A stretch of DNA of 64,000 nucleotides, from NCBI GenBank assembly GCA_010909165.1, contig MU008169.1, positions 1,984,001 to 2,048,000 on the forward strand, given 5' to 3'. The stretch comes from Anthoceros angustus (taxonomy: Eukaryota > Streptophyta > Anthocerotopsida > Anthocerotales > Anthocerotaceae). Both the position numbers and the translations under genes were made by a program. Below the pieces are notes generated by a model that ran no database searches, was not told where the DNA came from, and worked only from the letters and a program-made list of their open reading frames with translations. Shown here one piece after another: positions 21,209-33,499 of this stretch (position 1 is its first letter; each line of letters opens with the position of its first letter).

Positions 21209-22119
21209 TCAAATCTTGTCTTCCATCTTTTCAGGCTGGATGAGGGGATTGGATTTGGCAATGTCAAGCTTGCCTACACACTTGAAATCATAGGAGCAAT
21301 TATGATCCTCGGGCAAGCGATGGGAGGAGCAAAAGAGTTGCTCGCATCGTAGCTTGATTAAACAACGCTTCCAGTAAAACAACGAGTTAATTTCTTAAGC
21401 GGCGCCACAAGAGGAGTTGGCTCTTGAGCCACAATTGCCGACTTGTTTGTTGGAAATTCCAACGTGTTGGCTCTGTGAGGAAACAACGAAACACATATCT
21501 TTTGTACTTGATCTCCAAAGAAGCCACATTGCTTGATGCAAGGTATGCACATAGGGGGATTAGAGCTGGTAACCGGTTTTGTCAATTCCAAAGCCTTAGA
21601 CTTGATGACGGCTTCAGCTTCGTCTGATAGTGTGAAATGGTTTTTCACTTCTTGCGCGGAGGTGGTGGATGTTGTTATGGATTTCAAAGTCATAGGCTCG
21701 GCAAAAGCTCCTGCTCCTGCTCAAATGCAATATACTTGGCACTTCTTGTTGAAGGTGGTAGCCATAGTTGCCAATCGTGAAGCCTCAGGTTTAGTGACAA
21801 TTCCAGTTGCCATCTGCTTCTTCGTTTCGTGCTTGGAGGAACTCACAAGCTCAGGGACACCCTCAACTCTCGTTCCGGCCTGCTCTGAAGCCACAACCTC
21901 AGGGACAACTTCATTTCTAGTTGCATCTCGCTTCAATTCTTGCTTCAAGATTGTGGACGTTGTTGTTGTCAATTTTAAAGCTTTAACCTCGGCAACAACT
22001 TGAGTTTCCGCTTGCTTCTGGGTTTCCCGCTGGTAACAAATTGAGCACATGTTATGTGTTTCAACCCTTCCAAAGAATCCACATCCCTTCACACATAGCG
22101 TTGCTTCCTTCCTATCCAT
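21209..22119 (-). pseudogene. A20/AN1 zinc-finger (SAP-like) gene, copy 1, broken
   Basis: Minus-strand copy with ATG at 22119. The first A20 finger (CVKGCGFFGR...MCSICY) is intact and followed by a Thr/Glu/Ala-rich linker, but the frame shifts at about 21725. The second A20 finger loses its last cysteines through another shift, and the AN1 finger is cut by a deletion at about 21350-21385 relative to the copy at 24 kb. A20/AN1 stress-associated proteins are small plant proteins, some binding ubiquitin through A20. This copy cannot make the full protein. Confidence 0.85.
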
Positions 22120-22404
22120 GTTGTGTGTTATTGCTAAGTGAAAGAAGTAATCACTAGCAAATGAAGCTATCTCAATTGAGCACGTGCGTTATTGTTAAAG
22201 CGAAGAACTAAATCACTAGCAAATGAAGCTATCACGATTGAGCGAGTTACTTTATACAAATGACGACAACTCCATATATAGTCCCCAAATGAAGCTATTA
22301 TGATTGAGCAAGTTACATAATATAATAACAATTTGCATATATAGTCCTCAAAGAGCGGCAATTTATACTTTCCTCATACTAGAAAAATTCCTATTTATAC
22401 CATA

Positions 22405-22750
22405 TTAATATTATTAAACCTAGTGAAATCATACAAGGTTTAGTGAACCTTTGAATATACCAATCAGAGTTGAATACTCCTAGGTTTAATGAGGTTACTT
22501 TAAAGTTCAAATTTCAACTCTATTCCTGGGGTTTAATGAGGTTACTTTAAAGTTCAAAGTTCAAATTTTCAAATCTATTCCAGGGATTGAATGTGGGAAA
22601 GAAGACTTTATTATAAAAAAGAGATGGGAAAAACCCATCCACCCCATAAACAAAAGGGGAAAACCCCAAAGAAGGGCACCATGCCGGGGGGACTAGCCCC
22701 AATTCCCTCATTCCAGGGATTGAATGAGACTATGAATTTGAGTCTTGCAA
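22405..22750 (-). mobile_element. Retroelement 3'-tail repeat, copy 2
   Basis: Almost identical to 18895-19245, including the 'gatgggtttttcccatctc' hairpin on the minus strand and the internal 'aggttactttaaagttcaaa' duplication. Confidence 0.6.
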
Positions 22751-22880
22751 ATATTATAGTTTAAGTCTTGCAAATATCATAGTTTAAGTCTTGCAAATAT
22801 CATAGTTTAAGGCTTGCAAGTATCATAGTTTAAGTCTTGTAAATATCATAGTTTAAGTCTTGAGTCTGGCAACTATCATA
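22740..22880. repeat. 24-bp tandem repeat, ~6 copies
   Basis: Units of 'agtcttgcaaatatcatagtt' plus 'ta' with a few substitutions. It begins exactly where the tail repeat 22405-22750 ends; the other tail copy at 19245 has only one unit ('gagtcttgcaaatattatag'). The array expanded after the duplication. Confidence 0.85.
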
Positions 22881-22989
22881 TTTTAATTCTATTCTAATAT
22901 ATTTCTGGGAAATTCATTATTGTTCCCTTTATTTTATTTCTTTACTCCAAAGTTTAATGTGGTTAAATCTAGTGAAATCATAAAGGGTT

Positions 22990-23304
22990 TAGTGACAATT
23001 CCGATTGCCATCTGCTTCGCGTTTCGTGCTTGGAGGAACTCACAAGCTCGGGGACACCCTCAACTCTCGTTCCGCCTGCTCAAGCCACAACCTCGGGGAC
23101 AACTTCATTTCTAGTTGCATCTCGCTTCAATTCTTGCTTCAAGATTGTGGGCGTTGTTGTTGTCAATTTTAAAGCTTTAACCTCGGCAACAACTTGAGTT
23201 TCGCTTACGGGTTTCCCCGGTAACAAATTGAGCACATGTTATGTGTTTCAACCCTTCCAAAGAATCCACATCCCTTCACATAGCGTTGCTTCCTTCCTAT
23301 CCAT
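22990..23304 (-). pseudogene. A20/AN1 gene, copy 2, 5' fragment
   Basis: Contains the start codon (23304), the first A20 region and part of the linker, then stops abruptly at about 22990 where it joins repeat sequence at a shared 'gtttagtga' word. The frame is disrupted at about 23190-23225 and in the A20 region. The upstream flank (23305-23640) also matches the flanks of the other copies. Confidence 0.8.
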
Positions 23305-23994
23305 GTTGTGTGTTATTGCTAAGTGAAGAAGTAATCACTAGCAAATGAAGCTATCTCAATTGAGCACGTGCGTTGTTGTTAAACGAAGAACTAAATCACT
23401 AGCAAATGAAGCTATCACGATTGAGCGAGTTACTTTATACAAATGACGACAACTCCATATATAGTCCCCAAATGAAGCTATTATGATTGAGCAAGTTACA
23501 TAATACAAACATAACGCATATATAGTCCTCAAAGAGCGGCGAATTTATACTTTCCTCATACTAGAAAAATTCCTATTTATACCATATTAATATTATTATT
23601 TTAGGTGTTAAGTTCTAATCCAAATGATGTCAACTTAAGTATGTTCCAACTTAAATACGAGGTAACTTCTCTTTGTAACTTCTTATCCAAATGATGCCAA
23701 CTTAAGTATTTTGCAACTCAAATATAAAGCAACTTCTCTTTGATTCACGTCTAGTTTAGTTTACTAAATTCGAGAAGAAGAAAAGAATACCCAATTAATT
23801 ACAACTACATCCAACGAAATAGTCAATGATCTATCCAAAGGAGGAACTACAATTTTAAACATAATCACTAGCAATTACTAGCAATAATAGCACTCACAGA
23901 CTTGAAGAGTTTGCGAGCATGTTGCATTGGGTTTCAAATCTTGTCTTCCATCTTTACAAGCTAGCAAACTCAAGCAGATATGCTCCACTAGGTT

Positions 23995-24921
23995 TCAAAT
24001 CTTGTCTTCCATCTTTTCAGGCTGGATGAGGGGATTGGATTTGGCAATGTCAAGCTTGCCTACACACTTGAAATCATAGGAGCAATTATGATCCTCGGGC
24101 AAGCGATGAGAGGAGCAAAAGAGTTGCTCGCATCGGCATTTCATAGCAGTTAAGCTTAAACGCTTCCCGCAGGTAAAACAACGAGTTAATTTCTTAAGCG
24201 GCGCCACAAGAGGAGTTGGCTCTTGAGCCACAATTGCCGACTTGTTTGTTGGAAATTCCAACGTGTTCGAAAGCTCTGCGAGGAAACAACGAGAGCACAT
24301 ATCTTTTGTACTTCGATCTCCAAAGAAGCCACATTGCTTGATGCAAGGTATGCACATAGGGGGATTAGAGCTGGTAACCGTTTTTGTCAATTCCAAAGCC
24401 TTAGACTTGATGACGGCTTCAGCTTCGTCTGATAGTGTGAAATGGTTTTTCACTTCTTGCGCGGAGGTGGTGGATGTTGTTATGGATTTCAAAGTCATAG
24501 GCTCGGCAAAAGCTCCTGCTCCTGCTCCAAATGCAATATACTTCGGCACTTCTTGTTCGAAGGTGGTAGCCATAGTTGCCAATCGTGAAGCCTCAGGTTT
24601 AGTGACAATTCCAGTTGCCATCTGCTTCTTCGTTTCGTGCTTGGAGGAACTCACAAGCTCAGGGACACCCTCAACTCTCGCTTACCGCCTCAAGCCACAA
24701 CCTCGGGGACAACTTCATTTCTAGTTGCATCTCGCTTCAATTCTTGCTTCAAGATTGTGGACGTTGTTGTTGTCAATTTTAAAGCTTTAACCTCGGCAAC
24801 AACTTGAGTTTCCGCCGCTTTACGGTTTCCACCGGTAACAAATTGAGCACATGTTATGTGTTTCAACCCTTCCAAAGAATCCACATCCCTTCACACATAG
24901 CGTTGCTTCCTTCCTATCCAT
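23995..24921 (-). pseudogene. A20-A20-AN1 zinc-finger protein, copy 3 (most complete)
   Basis: ATG at 24921, stop at 23995. In order: first A20 finger (CVKGCGFFG...CSICY), a Thr-rich linker, second A20 finger (CIKQCGFFGDRSTKDMCSRCF) and a complete AN1 finger with CFTC, KCRC, FCSSH and HNC ligands, then a short tail. The frame is open from 24654 to the stop, but near 24820-24840 a few bases differ from copy 1 and give an in-frame TAA after the first A20 finger. All three copies differ right there, so a sequencing error is possible and the gene may be real, at about 305 aa. Two A20 fingers before one AN1 finger is unusual; most plant SAPs have one A20. Confidence 0.7.
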
Positions 24922-25469
24922 GTTGTGTGTTATTGCTAAGTGAAAGAAGTAATCACTAGCAAATGAAGCTATCTCAATTGAGCACGTGCGTTATTGTTAA
25001 ACGAAAGAACTAAATCACTAGCAAATGAAGCTATCACGATTGAGCGAGTTACTTTATACAAATGACGACAACTCCATATATAGTCCCCAAATGAAGCTAT
25101 TATGATTGAGCAAGTTACATAATACAACTGATAACAACTGCATATATAGTCCTCAAAGAGCGACGCCAATTTATACTTTCCCTCATACTAGAAAAATTCC
25201 TATTTATACCATATTAATATTATTATTTTAGGTGTTAAGTTCTAATCCAAATGATGTCAACTTAAGTATGTTCCAACTTAAATACGAGGTAACTTCTCTT
25301 TGTAACTTCTTATCCAAATGATGCCAACTTAAGTATTTTGCAACTCAAATATAAAGCAACTTCTCTTTGATTCACGTCTACCGTTTAGTTTACTAAATTC
25401 GAAGAAGAAAAAGAATACCCAATTAATTACCAACTACATCCAACGAAATAGTCAACTGATCTATCCAAA

Positions 25470-26262
25470 AGGAGGGAAAGAAGACTTTATTATAAAAAAG
25501 AGATGGGAAAAACCCATCCACCCCAAAAACAAAAGGGGAAAAATCCAACGAAGGGCACCATGCCATGGGGACTACCCCCCGCGATCACGCATTTCAAAAC
25601 CACTAACCGCCCGAAGAACTTCGTGGTCAGGCATGTGAAAAGGCCTACTTACCACCGGTGTCGAAGAAGCTGCATCTCCCGCGCTTGTTGTCGTTCTATA
25701 CACTGCGTTAGCCAATGCTCTTGCAGAGCTATGGAAACCTTCTGCTGAATGAAAACAACAATACAAGAAAGGGGGAGGCCAACCCCATTTCTGCGGCTAT
25801 GATAAGCCTTGGCGCAGGCCTTGACGAACCTAGAGAAATCCTTGCCCATGGCTTCATGAGTCTTAATGGCAAGGGGGACAAATGCGTGGCCGTCCTACAT
25901 AGGAGAGTACTTGTGGACCTTAGCCGTTGCACATCCCTCCGCCGCCCAACCTGGAGGGTTAAGAATAACATGTTCGCAGACACTCTCGCGGGTGGGATGA
26001 TCCATTACCACCACATCAGCAACCGAAACCTGATCTCCCCGGGTCAAAAATACGTCTGCCCTAAGCGAGACCCCGTTGAGCAAGGTGTAAGGGGGCTCCC
26101 TAAATGGAAGGAACCCGCCTTCCCTAGCAATAGAGAACATGACGTCCCGGACGACATCATGTGTAGCGATACGCTGCCCACCCGCGGGATAGCGAGCTAA
26201 GTGCGTCCCAAAGTCATCGAGAGAGACTACAAGTTGAAAGAGCAAGCGGAGGATGGACCAAG
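25470..26262 (-). mobile_element. 5'-truncated non-LTR retroelement, 3' end
   Basis: A minus-strand frame carries 'DDFGTHLARYPAGGQRIATHDVVRDVMF', 'GFLPFREPPYTLLNGVSLRADVF' and 'VILNPPGWAAEG', then, after one frameshift near 25895, 'FVPLAIKTHEAMGKDFSRFVKACA'. This is the segment that follows the polymerase in a group of plant and algal reverse-transcriptase proteins. It ends in a tail with the hairpin 'gatgggtttttcccatctc' and 'ataataaagtc' at about 25483-25521. The 5' end is cut at about 26262, where the GC-rich repeat begins. Confidence 0.75.
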
Positions 26263-26266
26263 CCAA

Positions 26267-27039
26267 AGGCGGCGTCTTGAGCCGAGCGGGACAACCAGCA
26301 GGCGGTTGATGTCGGACTGCTCTGGACGAAGGGTGAGGCGTGGCCGGATCATTGTCCGGAACTTGCTCACCAAGGTGGATCACCTTGGTGATAATTTATT
26401 GGTGTTCTTGCATGTGTTGTAGGGCAAGGCGGGGGGGAAGGATCATCTTCGCGAGTTCGAGAGGCCCTGAGGCGAGGGCGAAGCCACTCTCCGGACTATC
26501 CCATACACGATCCATGTGGGGACATTCGACCTCTGAAGGATGGGGAGGTGGGCGGGGCGCTCAGGAAAGGTGGCGGCCCTACGAGGCAGGCGGGCAAGGC
26601 GCCAGTGAGGCCCGACCCCTAGGGCCAAGCAGGTCGGGAGGAGGCAGGAAGGGATCGGACTCCATACATGCAGAACGGACCCCTCACCACCTAGGGAAGT
26701 GTGGGAAGATATCCCGCTTCCCTCCTCTTGAATGCCCACGGCGGCCCGTGAGCGGCCCGGCCCGACCAGCCCGGCCACAGCGGAGGAGCCCGCAGGCTGG
26801 GCAAGAGGCGGAAGGCGGTGCCACAGAAGACACCTCGGGCGGTGCTGTGCCTTGCCCTTGCAGGAGTGCAAGAGGCGAAGAGGCGGTGAGAAGGGGCGAG
26901 AAGGGGCCGCGCTCAAGGCGAGGGCGCAGCAACCCCACAGCCGGTCATCGCCCGGGAGGCAAGGGGTCGGCTCAGCCCCTCACCCGCCTCAAGGCCCAGG
27001 CGAAGAGGCGAATAAGGAATTGGCGGCCAAGAGGGCCAA
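26267..27039 (+). repeat. GC-rich repeat unit, direct copy 1 (773 bp)
   Basis: Appears identical to 28466-29238 wherever compared; three long open frames in it translate identically in both copies. Plus-strand frames contain 'LLTKVDHLGDNLLVF' and, further on, 'EEANKELAAK', which recur in the older copy at 32.1-32.8 kb and suggest an original coding strand for a coiled-coil, gag-like or ORF1-like protein. No zinc knuckle or enzyme motif was seen, so its class is uncertain. Confidence 0.8.
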
Positions 27040-28465
27040 TTGCGCCCGTCTGTTTCTCCGGAGGGACGCCTGCCCGAGCCCAACCTCGCAGCGAGGAAAA
27101 ACGACATGGCGCCCTCGCCTCGGAGGATAAAGAGTCCTGCTAATCTTAGTGAGGCTCGCATGGGAAAAGTCCCTCCTCTTGGCCCAAGGCAGCAGTCTGT
27201 GAGAGGCAGCCCGCTCAGCGCCACACCACAGCGGAGGAGCCCGGCGAACTCGCGGGCAGGCGGAAGGCGGTGCCACCCAAGCCTCGGGCGGTGCTGTGCC
27301 TTTGCCCTTGCAGGTGTAAGGCAAGAGGCGGTGAGAAGGCGAAAGGCGCGCTCAAGGAGGCGAGGAGGCAGCGGCAACCCCACCGGGCAGTCTGTGCCGG
27401 CCGGAGGCAAGAGGTCGGCTCCCGAACCCCTCACCTCAAGGCCCAGGGGCGAAGAGGCGAATAAGGAATTGGCCAAGAGGGCCAAGGAGGGTGAAGCTCG
27501 GGACCTCGGCAATCGGGACCTAAGGGACTGATTAGGTCCGGAGAACCCGGTCAGGACTTGCTCGGCTGCAGTATGGAGGTCATGGCGGACCGTGAGATGC
27601 CTCCCTACGGACTTTTGGGGGCCTCACCGGTGGCGGCCGTGGAAGAGACACGGCGGGTCAGCTACGTCATGGGACGGTATGCTCTGAGGTCTCTGGGACG
27701 GAGAAGACCCGAGTAGAAGCCACCGGGCGCATGGTGCTCCTCGAGGGAGCACCGGGAGGCGAGGAGGAAGGCGAGCTCTCGGCCGCATCGAAGAAGCGGG
27801 AGGCGAAGAAGTCTGGTCCATTCGGCGGGACGGACTAAATTCTTTGGGTGGCGGTGAGCGGTTGAGAGGCCCAGCGGGCGACCTGCGGGCGGAGGTAGCG
27901 CGGCGAGGCGGAGGAGGCGCGCAGCGAAGGCTCGCGACTGGGCGGCGGCGGCTCGACGGCCTGGGCGTGCCCGAAGGCGAGGAGGGAAGCGCTGCTAAGG
28001 CCGGCCGCGATCACTATCGGCGTGATCGGTGGAGGAGGCAGCGAGATAAGCTGCGGCTAACGAAGGAGGCGGGAGGCGGCGGAGGCAGTGCGGGCCATGC
28101 CAGAGAAGGAAGCCGCGACAAAAGCCTCCAAGATATTTGAATGCCGAATTAAGAAACGGGAGGACAAGATGGGGAAGAGAGCCCAACTCCTAAGAAGGCG
28201 CAAGCGGAGGCCTCTGTGGCTACAAACCGACCCCAAAGCGATGGGAAGGAACGCCCGCCGTCAAGATCCCCGCCGCACACTCAAGGTGCCTGGGCCGATG
28301 ATGTCACCACAGTCAGTTCGCCGGAAGATGTTGGCGGACCAACAAGGAGGTTGATCCAAGAACCTCAGGAGGATCGAGATGGACCTTGGAGGTCTGAGGC
28401 GGCCAACCGGAGGAGAGGTTGGGCGTGGTCCCAGGCCCCTCAAGGCGAGGGAAAGATAGGCGGCA
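27040..28465. repeat. GC-rich repeat nest between the two direct copies
   Basis: 27160-27600 is another partial copy of the end of the 773-bp unit ('cagcggaggagcc', 'gaagaggcgaataaggaattgg'). 27600-28460 continues with sequence related to 31800-31990 and 33000-33200. A short inverted repeat, gatcac-tatcggc-gtgatc, lies at about 28009-28027 and again at about 29779-29797. GC content is far above the flanks and homopurine 'gaggcgga' words are frequent. No intact gene. Confidence 0.6.
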
Positions 28466-29238
28466 AGGCGGCGTCTTGAGCCGAGCGGGACAACCAGCAG
28501 GCGGTTGATGTCGGACTGCTCTGGACGAAGGGTGAGGCGTGGCCGGATCATTGTCCGGAACTTGCTCACCAAGGTGGATCACCTTGGTGATAATTTATTG
28601 GTGTTCTTGCATGTGTTGTAGGGCAAGGCGGGGGGGAAGGATCATCTTCGCGAGTTCGAGAGGCCCTGAGGCGAGGGCGAAGCCACTCTCCGGACTATCC
28701 CATACACGATCCATGTGGGGACATTCGACCTCTGAAGGATGGGGAGGTGGGCGGGGCGCTCAGGAAAGGTGGCGGCCCTACGAGGCAGGCGGGCAAGGCG
28801 CCAGTGAGGCCCGACCCCTAGGGCCAAGCAGGTCGGGAGGAGGCAGGAAGGGATCGGACTCCATACATGCAGAACGGACCCCTCACCACCTAGGGAAGTG
28901 TGGGAAGATATCCCGCTTCCCTCCTCTTGAATGCCCACGGCGGCCCGTGAGCGGCCCGGCCCGACCAGCCCGGCCACAGCGGAGGAGCCCGCAGGCTGGG
29001 CAAGAGGCGGAAGGCGGTGCCACAGAAGACACCTCGGGCGGTGCTGTGCCTTGCCCTTGCAGGAGTGCAAGAGGCGAAGAGGCGGTGAGAAGGGGCGAGA
29101 AGGGGCCGCGCTCAAGGCGAGGGCGCAGCAACCCCACAGCCGGTCATCGCCCGGGAGGCAAGGGGTCGGCTCAGCCCCTCACCCGCCTCAAGGCCCAGGC
29201 GAAGAGGCGAATAAGGAATTGGCGGCCAAGAGGGCCAA
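28466..29238 (+). repeat. GC-rich repeat unit, direct copy 2 (773 bp)
   Basis: Second copy of 26267-27039 with an offset of 2199 bp. Perfect-looking identity contrasts with the strong divergence of the other members of the family in the same nest, so this duplication is recent or an assembly artefact. Confidence 0.85.
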
Positions 29239-29465
29239 GGAGGGTGAGCTCGGACCTCGGCAATCGGGACCTAAGGGACTGATTAGGTCAGAACCTCCGG
29301 ACTTGCTCGGTGCGGTATGGAGGTCCTTGGCGGACCGTGAGATGCCCGCTCCCACTCGGACTTTTGGGGTTAGGAAATAAGTGGGGTTTTGTTTTTTTCG
29401 TAGGTCCGAAGAATAAAATAAGGCGGAAAAGGAGGAATAAGCGCGGACGGTGCTCCGGACTGTGC

Positions 29466-29483
29466 TCCGGAGTATACTCCGGA
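29466..29483. repeat. 18-bp perfect palindrome
   Basis: tccggagtatactccgga is its own reverse complement and is flanked by more ctccgga words on both sides. In the second copy of the block (about 31155) each ccgg is read as cgg, which removes the perfect symmetry. Confidence 0.8.
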
Positions 29484-32400
29484 CTCCGGAGTGGGTAACG
29501 GACCCTGGTACCACTACGACGAGCTACGGACTGCGCACCGGGGTATCGGGATAAGTCCGGACCCCACTCCGGGTCAAAACAGGATAAGTACGCCAGGGAA
29601 AGTAATTTAGAAGTTGAGTCGTGAGGACAGACTGAGCGGCGCCACGTGGACGGCCCTGAGTGGAGGTCGGGCATCGGCGCAGGCCGTGCCTTGCGAGGCC
29701 GTTATAGCGGTATTCACGCCCCGCTGCGCGGCGAAGGCAGTGAGCGGCGAGGAGGCGGAAGCTGCTAAGGCAAACGCGATCACTATCGGCGTGATCGGAA
29801 CGGTGGAGAGGCAGCGAGGATAGCTGCTAACGAAGCAGGCGGCGGCGGGCAGTGCGCCAGCCATGCAGAGAAGCCCGACAAGGAGATGGAGGATCTCCGG
29901 ACTCGATTCTTGAGGTGGAGCAATGGCGGAGATGGAAGACGCAAAGAGACCACAGGCTGCGGCTCAAGTTACCATTGAGCGGAATGGTCTGCGGGCGTGA
30001 TCACGGATCACGAGCGAGATAAGCGGCTCCAGCTACATTGGCCGGAGGAGGTAAGGCGATGGAACAAGGCGGGGCGTCGCCGAAATGGAGAAGGACTGGG
30101 CGAAACCGGAGGCGAGTTGCCGGCCGTCTGGAGAGGAGATGGCGGAGCTAAAGGCCGAGGATGAGCAGGAGGCGAAAGCCTGGGCGCGAGAAAAGAAGCT
30201 GGTCGATTAAGGAAGGCGGAAGGGTGCGCTATGCGAGTGGCGCAGCGGAGGCAACAGACACGGCAGGCGGAGCAACGGCGGTTGCGAGGAGGTGGGGCGG
30301 CCCTTGTGGCCTCGCGAGTCGGCCCGGCTCCGGTAGAACTGGCGGGGAGATGGTCGGCAAGCCGGACACGCTCGACTCCGGAGCACCAATGGCGAAAGGT
30401 ATCGGGTGCTCGGGCACATGTGGAAGAGGCAATCCAGATTGACTCGGATTGCCTACTACGAGCTCCTTAAGGCATTGGAAGCCTCTCGGCGCCGCTACAA
30501 ATGGGACCCGGAAGGCTCGAGAAGGGATGAAGGCATGGGGGCGCAGGGGACCCTAGTGGCCCTTGGAGGCAGCGTGAGGCGAAGAGCCTCGGGAGGCGGG
30601 GCCAGCCAATACAACGGACCTCGGGGTCTACGCAACCTGCTCGGGAGGATAGGCGGGGCCACGAAAGGGCGGAGGAAGCCAACCCCACCCAAGACAAGGG
30701 TCGGTGGGTAGGGATGAGGCCTAGCGATGAGGTCCACAGATAAGGGTCCGAGCTTGGGGACGGACCCGTAAGTCGGACCACGAGGTCGAACCCGAGATAG
30801 ACCGGACCCGGCCGGACTCGGGGAAATAAAGCGGACTCCGAGTTCGAGACTCGGGAGTCGAGGCCGGACCAGTCCGGACTCGAAGCAGAGGAGTCCCCTC
30901 TCAGACTTCTGTTGGGGGCGTCGGTCGGTGGCCCCTAGGAGGGACCTTGGGGGCCGGGGAAGGCGTTGTGTAGCAGGCGTCGAGACCGCCGCAATAACGG
31001 CAGGATTCGGAAGAGGAAGGGGTCCGCCTCGCGGATCATCCGATTGGGTGCGCCTTGTCGGCGGAGATTGGACCACCAATACCGAGACGGAACCCGGACC
31101 TTCCAGGCCACAGCGAAGGAGATAGGAGGGAGGAATAAGCGCGGACGGTGCTCGGTGTGCTCGGAGTATACTCGGACTCGGGAGTGGGTAACGGACCTGG
31201 TACCACTACGACGAGCTACCACCGCGACCGGGTATCGGATAAGTCCGGACCCCACTCCGGGTCAAAACAGATAAGTACGCCTGTGGAAAGTAATTTAGAA
31301 GTTGAGTCGTGAGGATGATCGAGCGGCGCCACGTGGACGGCCCCGAGTGGAGGTCGGGCATCGGCGCAGGCCGTGCCTTGCGAGGCCGTTATAGCGGTAT
31401 TCACGCCCCGCTGCGCGGCGAAGGCAGGCTGCAGCGGCGAAGGTCGAGTAAGCCATGCACTCCGCGCTACGACAGGGAAGAGGCACCCGTTATTTAACCC
31501 GGCCGACGAGGAGGTCATTTCTCCGGCGACCTCGAGACAATTCGCGGTCTCTTGCGCTCGCAACCGGCCCTCTAGCTATCTCTTGAACGCCAGCATCTGC
31601 TGCTCACCGCTGTTGGAGCAAACGCAAGAGGGCGATCGTGCCGATCTCGCAATCGCCAAGAAGGAGAAGAAGGCAATGGGACCCAAGAAGGTCATGGAGG
31701 TATGGGAGCCATGGAACCCGGTAGAGCGCAACATTGTAACCGGCGCTATCGGACTTTTGGGCCATGGCCGGAGGAGGCGGGAGGATTAGTCAAGAGTGGC
31801 ACTTAGACGTGTTCCAGTCCGGACGCTTGACAAGTCACCGGGTCCGGAGTTCGCCAAGATGCTGGCAAGGCCAACAAGGAGGTTCGTCCAAGAACCTCCG
31901 GAGGATCCTGTGAGATGGACCTTGAGGTCCCGAGGGCGCTTACAACCGCCCAACGGAGGAGGTTGGGGCGAGTCCCGAGCCCCTCAAGGCGAGGGAAGAT
32001 AGAGGCGCATGCCGAAGTCAACGCAGGACAACCAACGCCGGTTGATGCCTGACCGCCGGATGGGGTGAGGGCGAGTCGGATCATTGTCCATCGAACTTGC
32101 TCACCAAGGTGGATCACCTTGGTGATAATTTGTTGGTGTTCCCGCATGCTGCAACAAGAGGCGGACGGGAAGGATCATCTTCGCTGTGTTCACAGAGGCC
32201 CGCATGTAGGAGCGAGAAGCCACCGCTCGACTATCCCCATACCCGATCCATGTGGGGACATTACGACCTCCTCAAGGATGGGGAGAGTGCGCCCGGAAAA
32301 GGGTTGGCGGCCCTACCAAGTGAGCTGCAAAGGCGCCTGAGGTAGAGGCCCGACCCCTAGGGCCAAACGGGTCCGGAGGAGGACGATCGAAGGGATACTG

Positions 32401-33499
32401 ACTCCATACATCGAACGGACCCCTCACCACCTAGGGAAGTGTGGGAAGATATCCCCGCTTCCTCCTCTGGTGCCTCACGGAGCCAAGGGCAGAGACGGCC
32501 CGACCAAAAACACCACCACCACAACAAGCAGAGGAGCCCCGACGAACTCGCCGGGCAATCAAGAGGCGGAAGACGGTGCCACAACGCAAAGACTCGGTGC
32601 TCAGGTGCCCCCGCCCACGGAGTGGCAAGAGGTCAAGAGGCGTGAGAAGGCGAAAGGGACGCCGCCAAGGAGCAGAGGTCAGAACCCCACTGAGCCGGCC
32701 CCTGCTGCACCGGGAGAGGCAAGGCCGCCTCGAACCCCTCACCCTCCGAGCCCTGTGACGAAGAGGCGAATAAGGAATTGGCGGCCAAGAGGGCCAAGGA
32801 GGGTGAAGCTCCGACCCTGCAATCGACCTAAGGGACCCGATTAGGTCCGAGAACCCCCGACTTGCTCGATCATGTATGGAGGTCCTTGGCGGACCGTGAG
32901 ATGCCCGCCTCCCACTACGGACTTTTGGGGGCCTCACTGGCGGCCGTGGAAGAGACACGTCCTGCCACCGCCATGGACAGATGCCTGGGGTCTCATGGGA
33001 CATCCGAGAAGACCTGTGAAGTAGAAGCCACCAGAGGCGATGGTGCTCCTCCGTGAGCACCTGTGAGGCGAGGAGGAAGGCGAAGCTCGGCCGCATCAAG
33101 AAGGGAAACGCCGGAGGCCGAAGGGAAGTCCGTCCATTCGACAGATCGACTAAATTCCTTCACCGGGTGAGCAACAAGGGCGTGGAGGCCCAAGCGTCAA
33201 GACCTCGCAGCGAGAGGGGTAGCGCACAGAGGTGAGGAGGCCCGGTTGAGCAGAGGAGGTCGGGTAACCACTTGCGTTCTTTTCCAAGGTTGATGGCGTA
33301 GTGAGAATGATGAGAGGAGCGGACTAAAGGAGCAGTGGCGTGCGGAGCGATCTGGACGCAAAGCGGGTCCTTAAGCGTTTAGCCCACGGGCAGTGAAGCG
33401 TTATGAGTAGTTAGGCATAAAGCAGCGATTGCGTGTGTTAAAGTTGAGCGGACGCAAAGTAAGGTGAGAATCGGTCGAAACGCGGCAAACGGAGCTTAT

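Noticed and set aside
22740-22880. CRISPR-like array
   Set aside because: Units are contiguous 24-bp tandem copies without unique spacers, and the genome is eukaryotic.
26340-27143. 267-codon plus-strand ORF in the GC-rich repeat
   Set aside because: Long frames are expected at this GC content and occur in several frames at once; only short words are conserved between copies.
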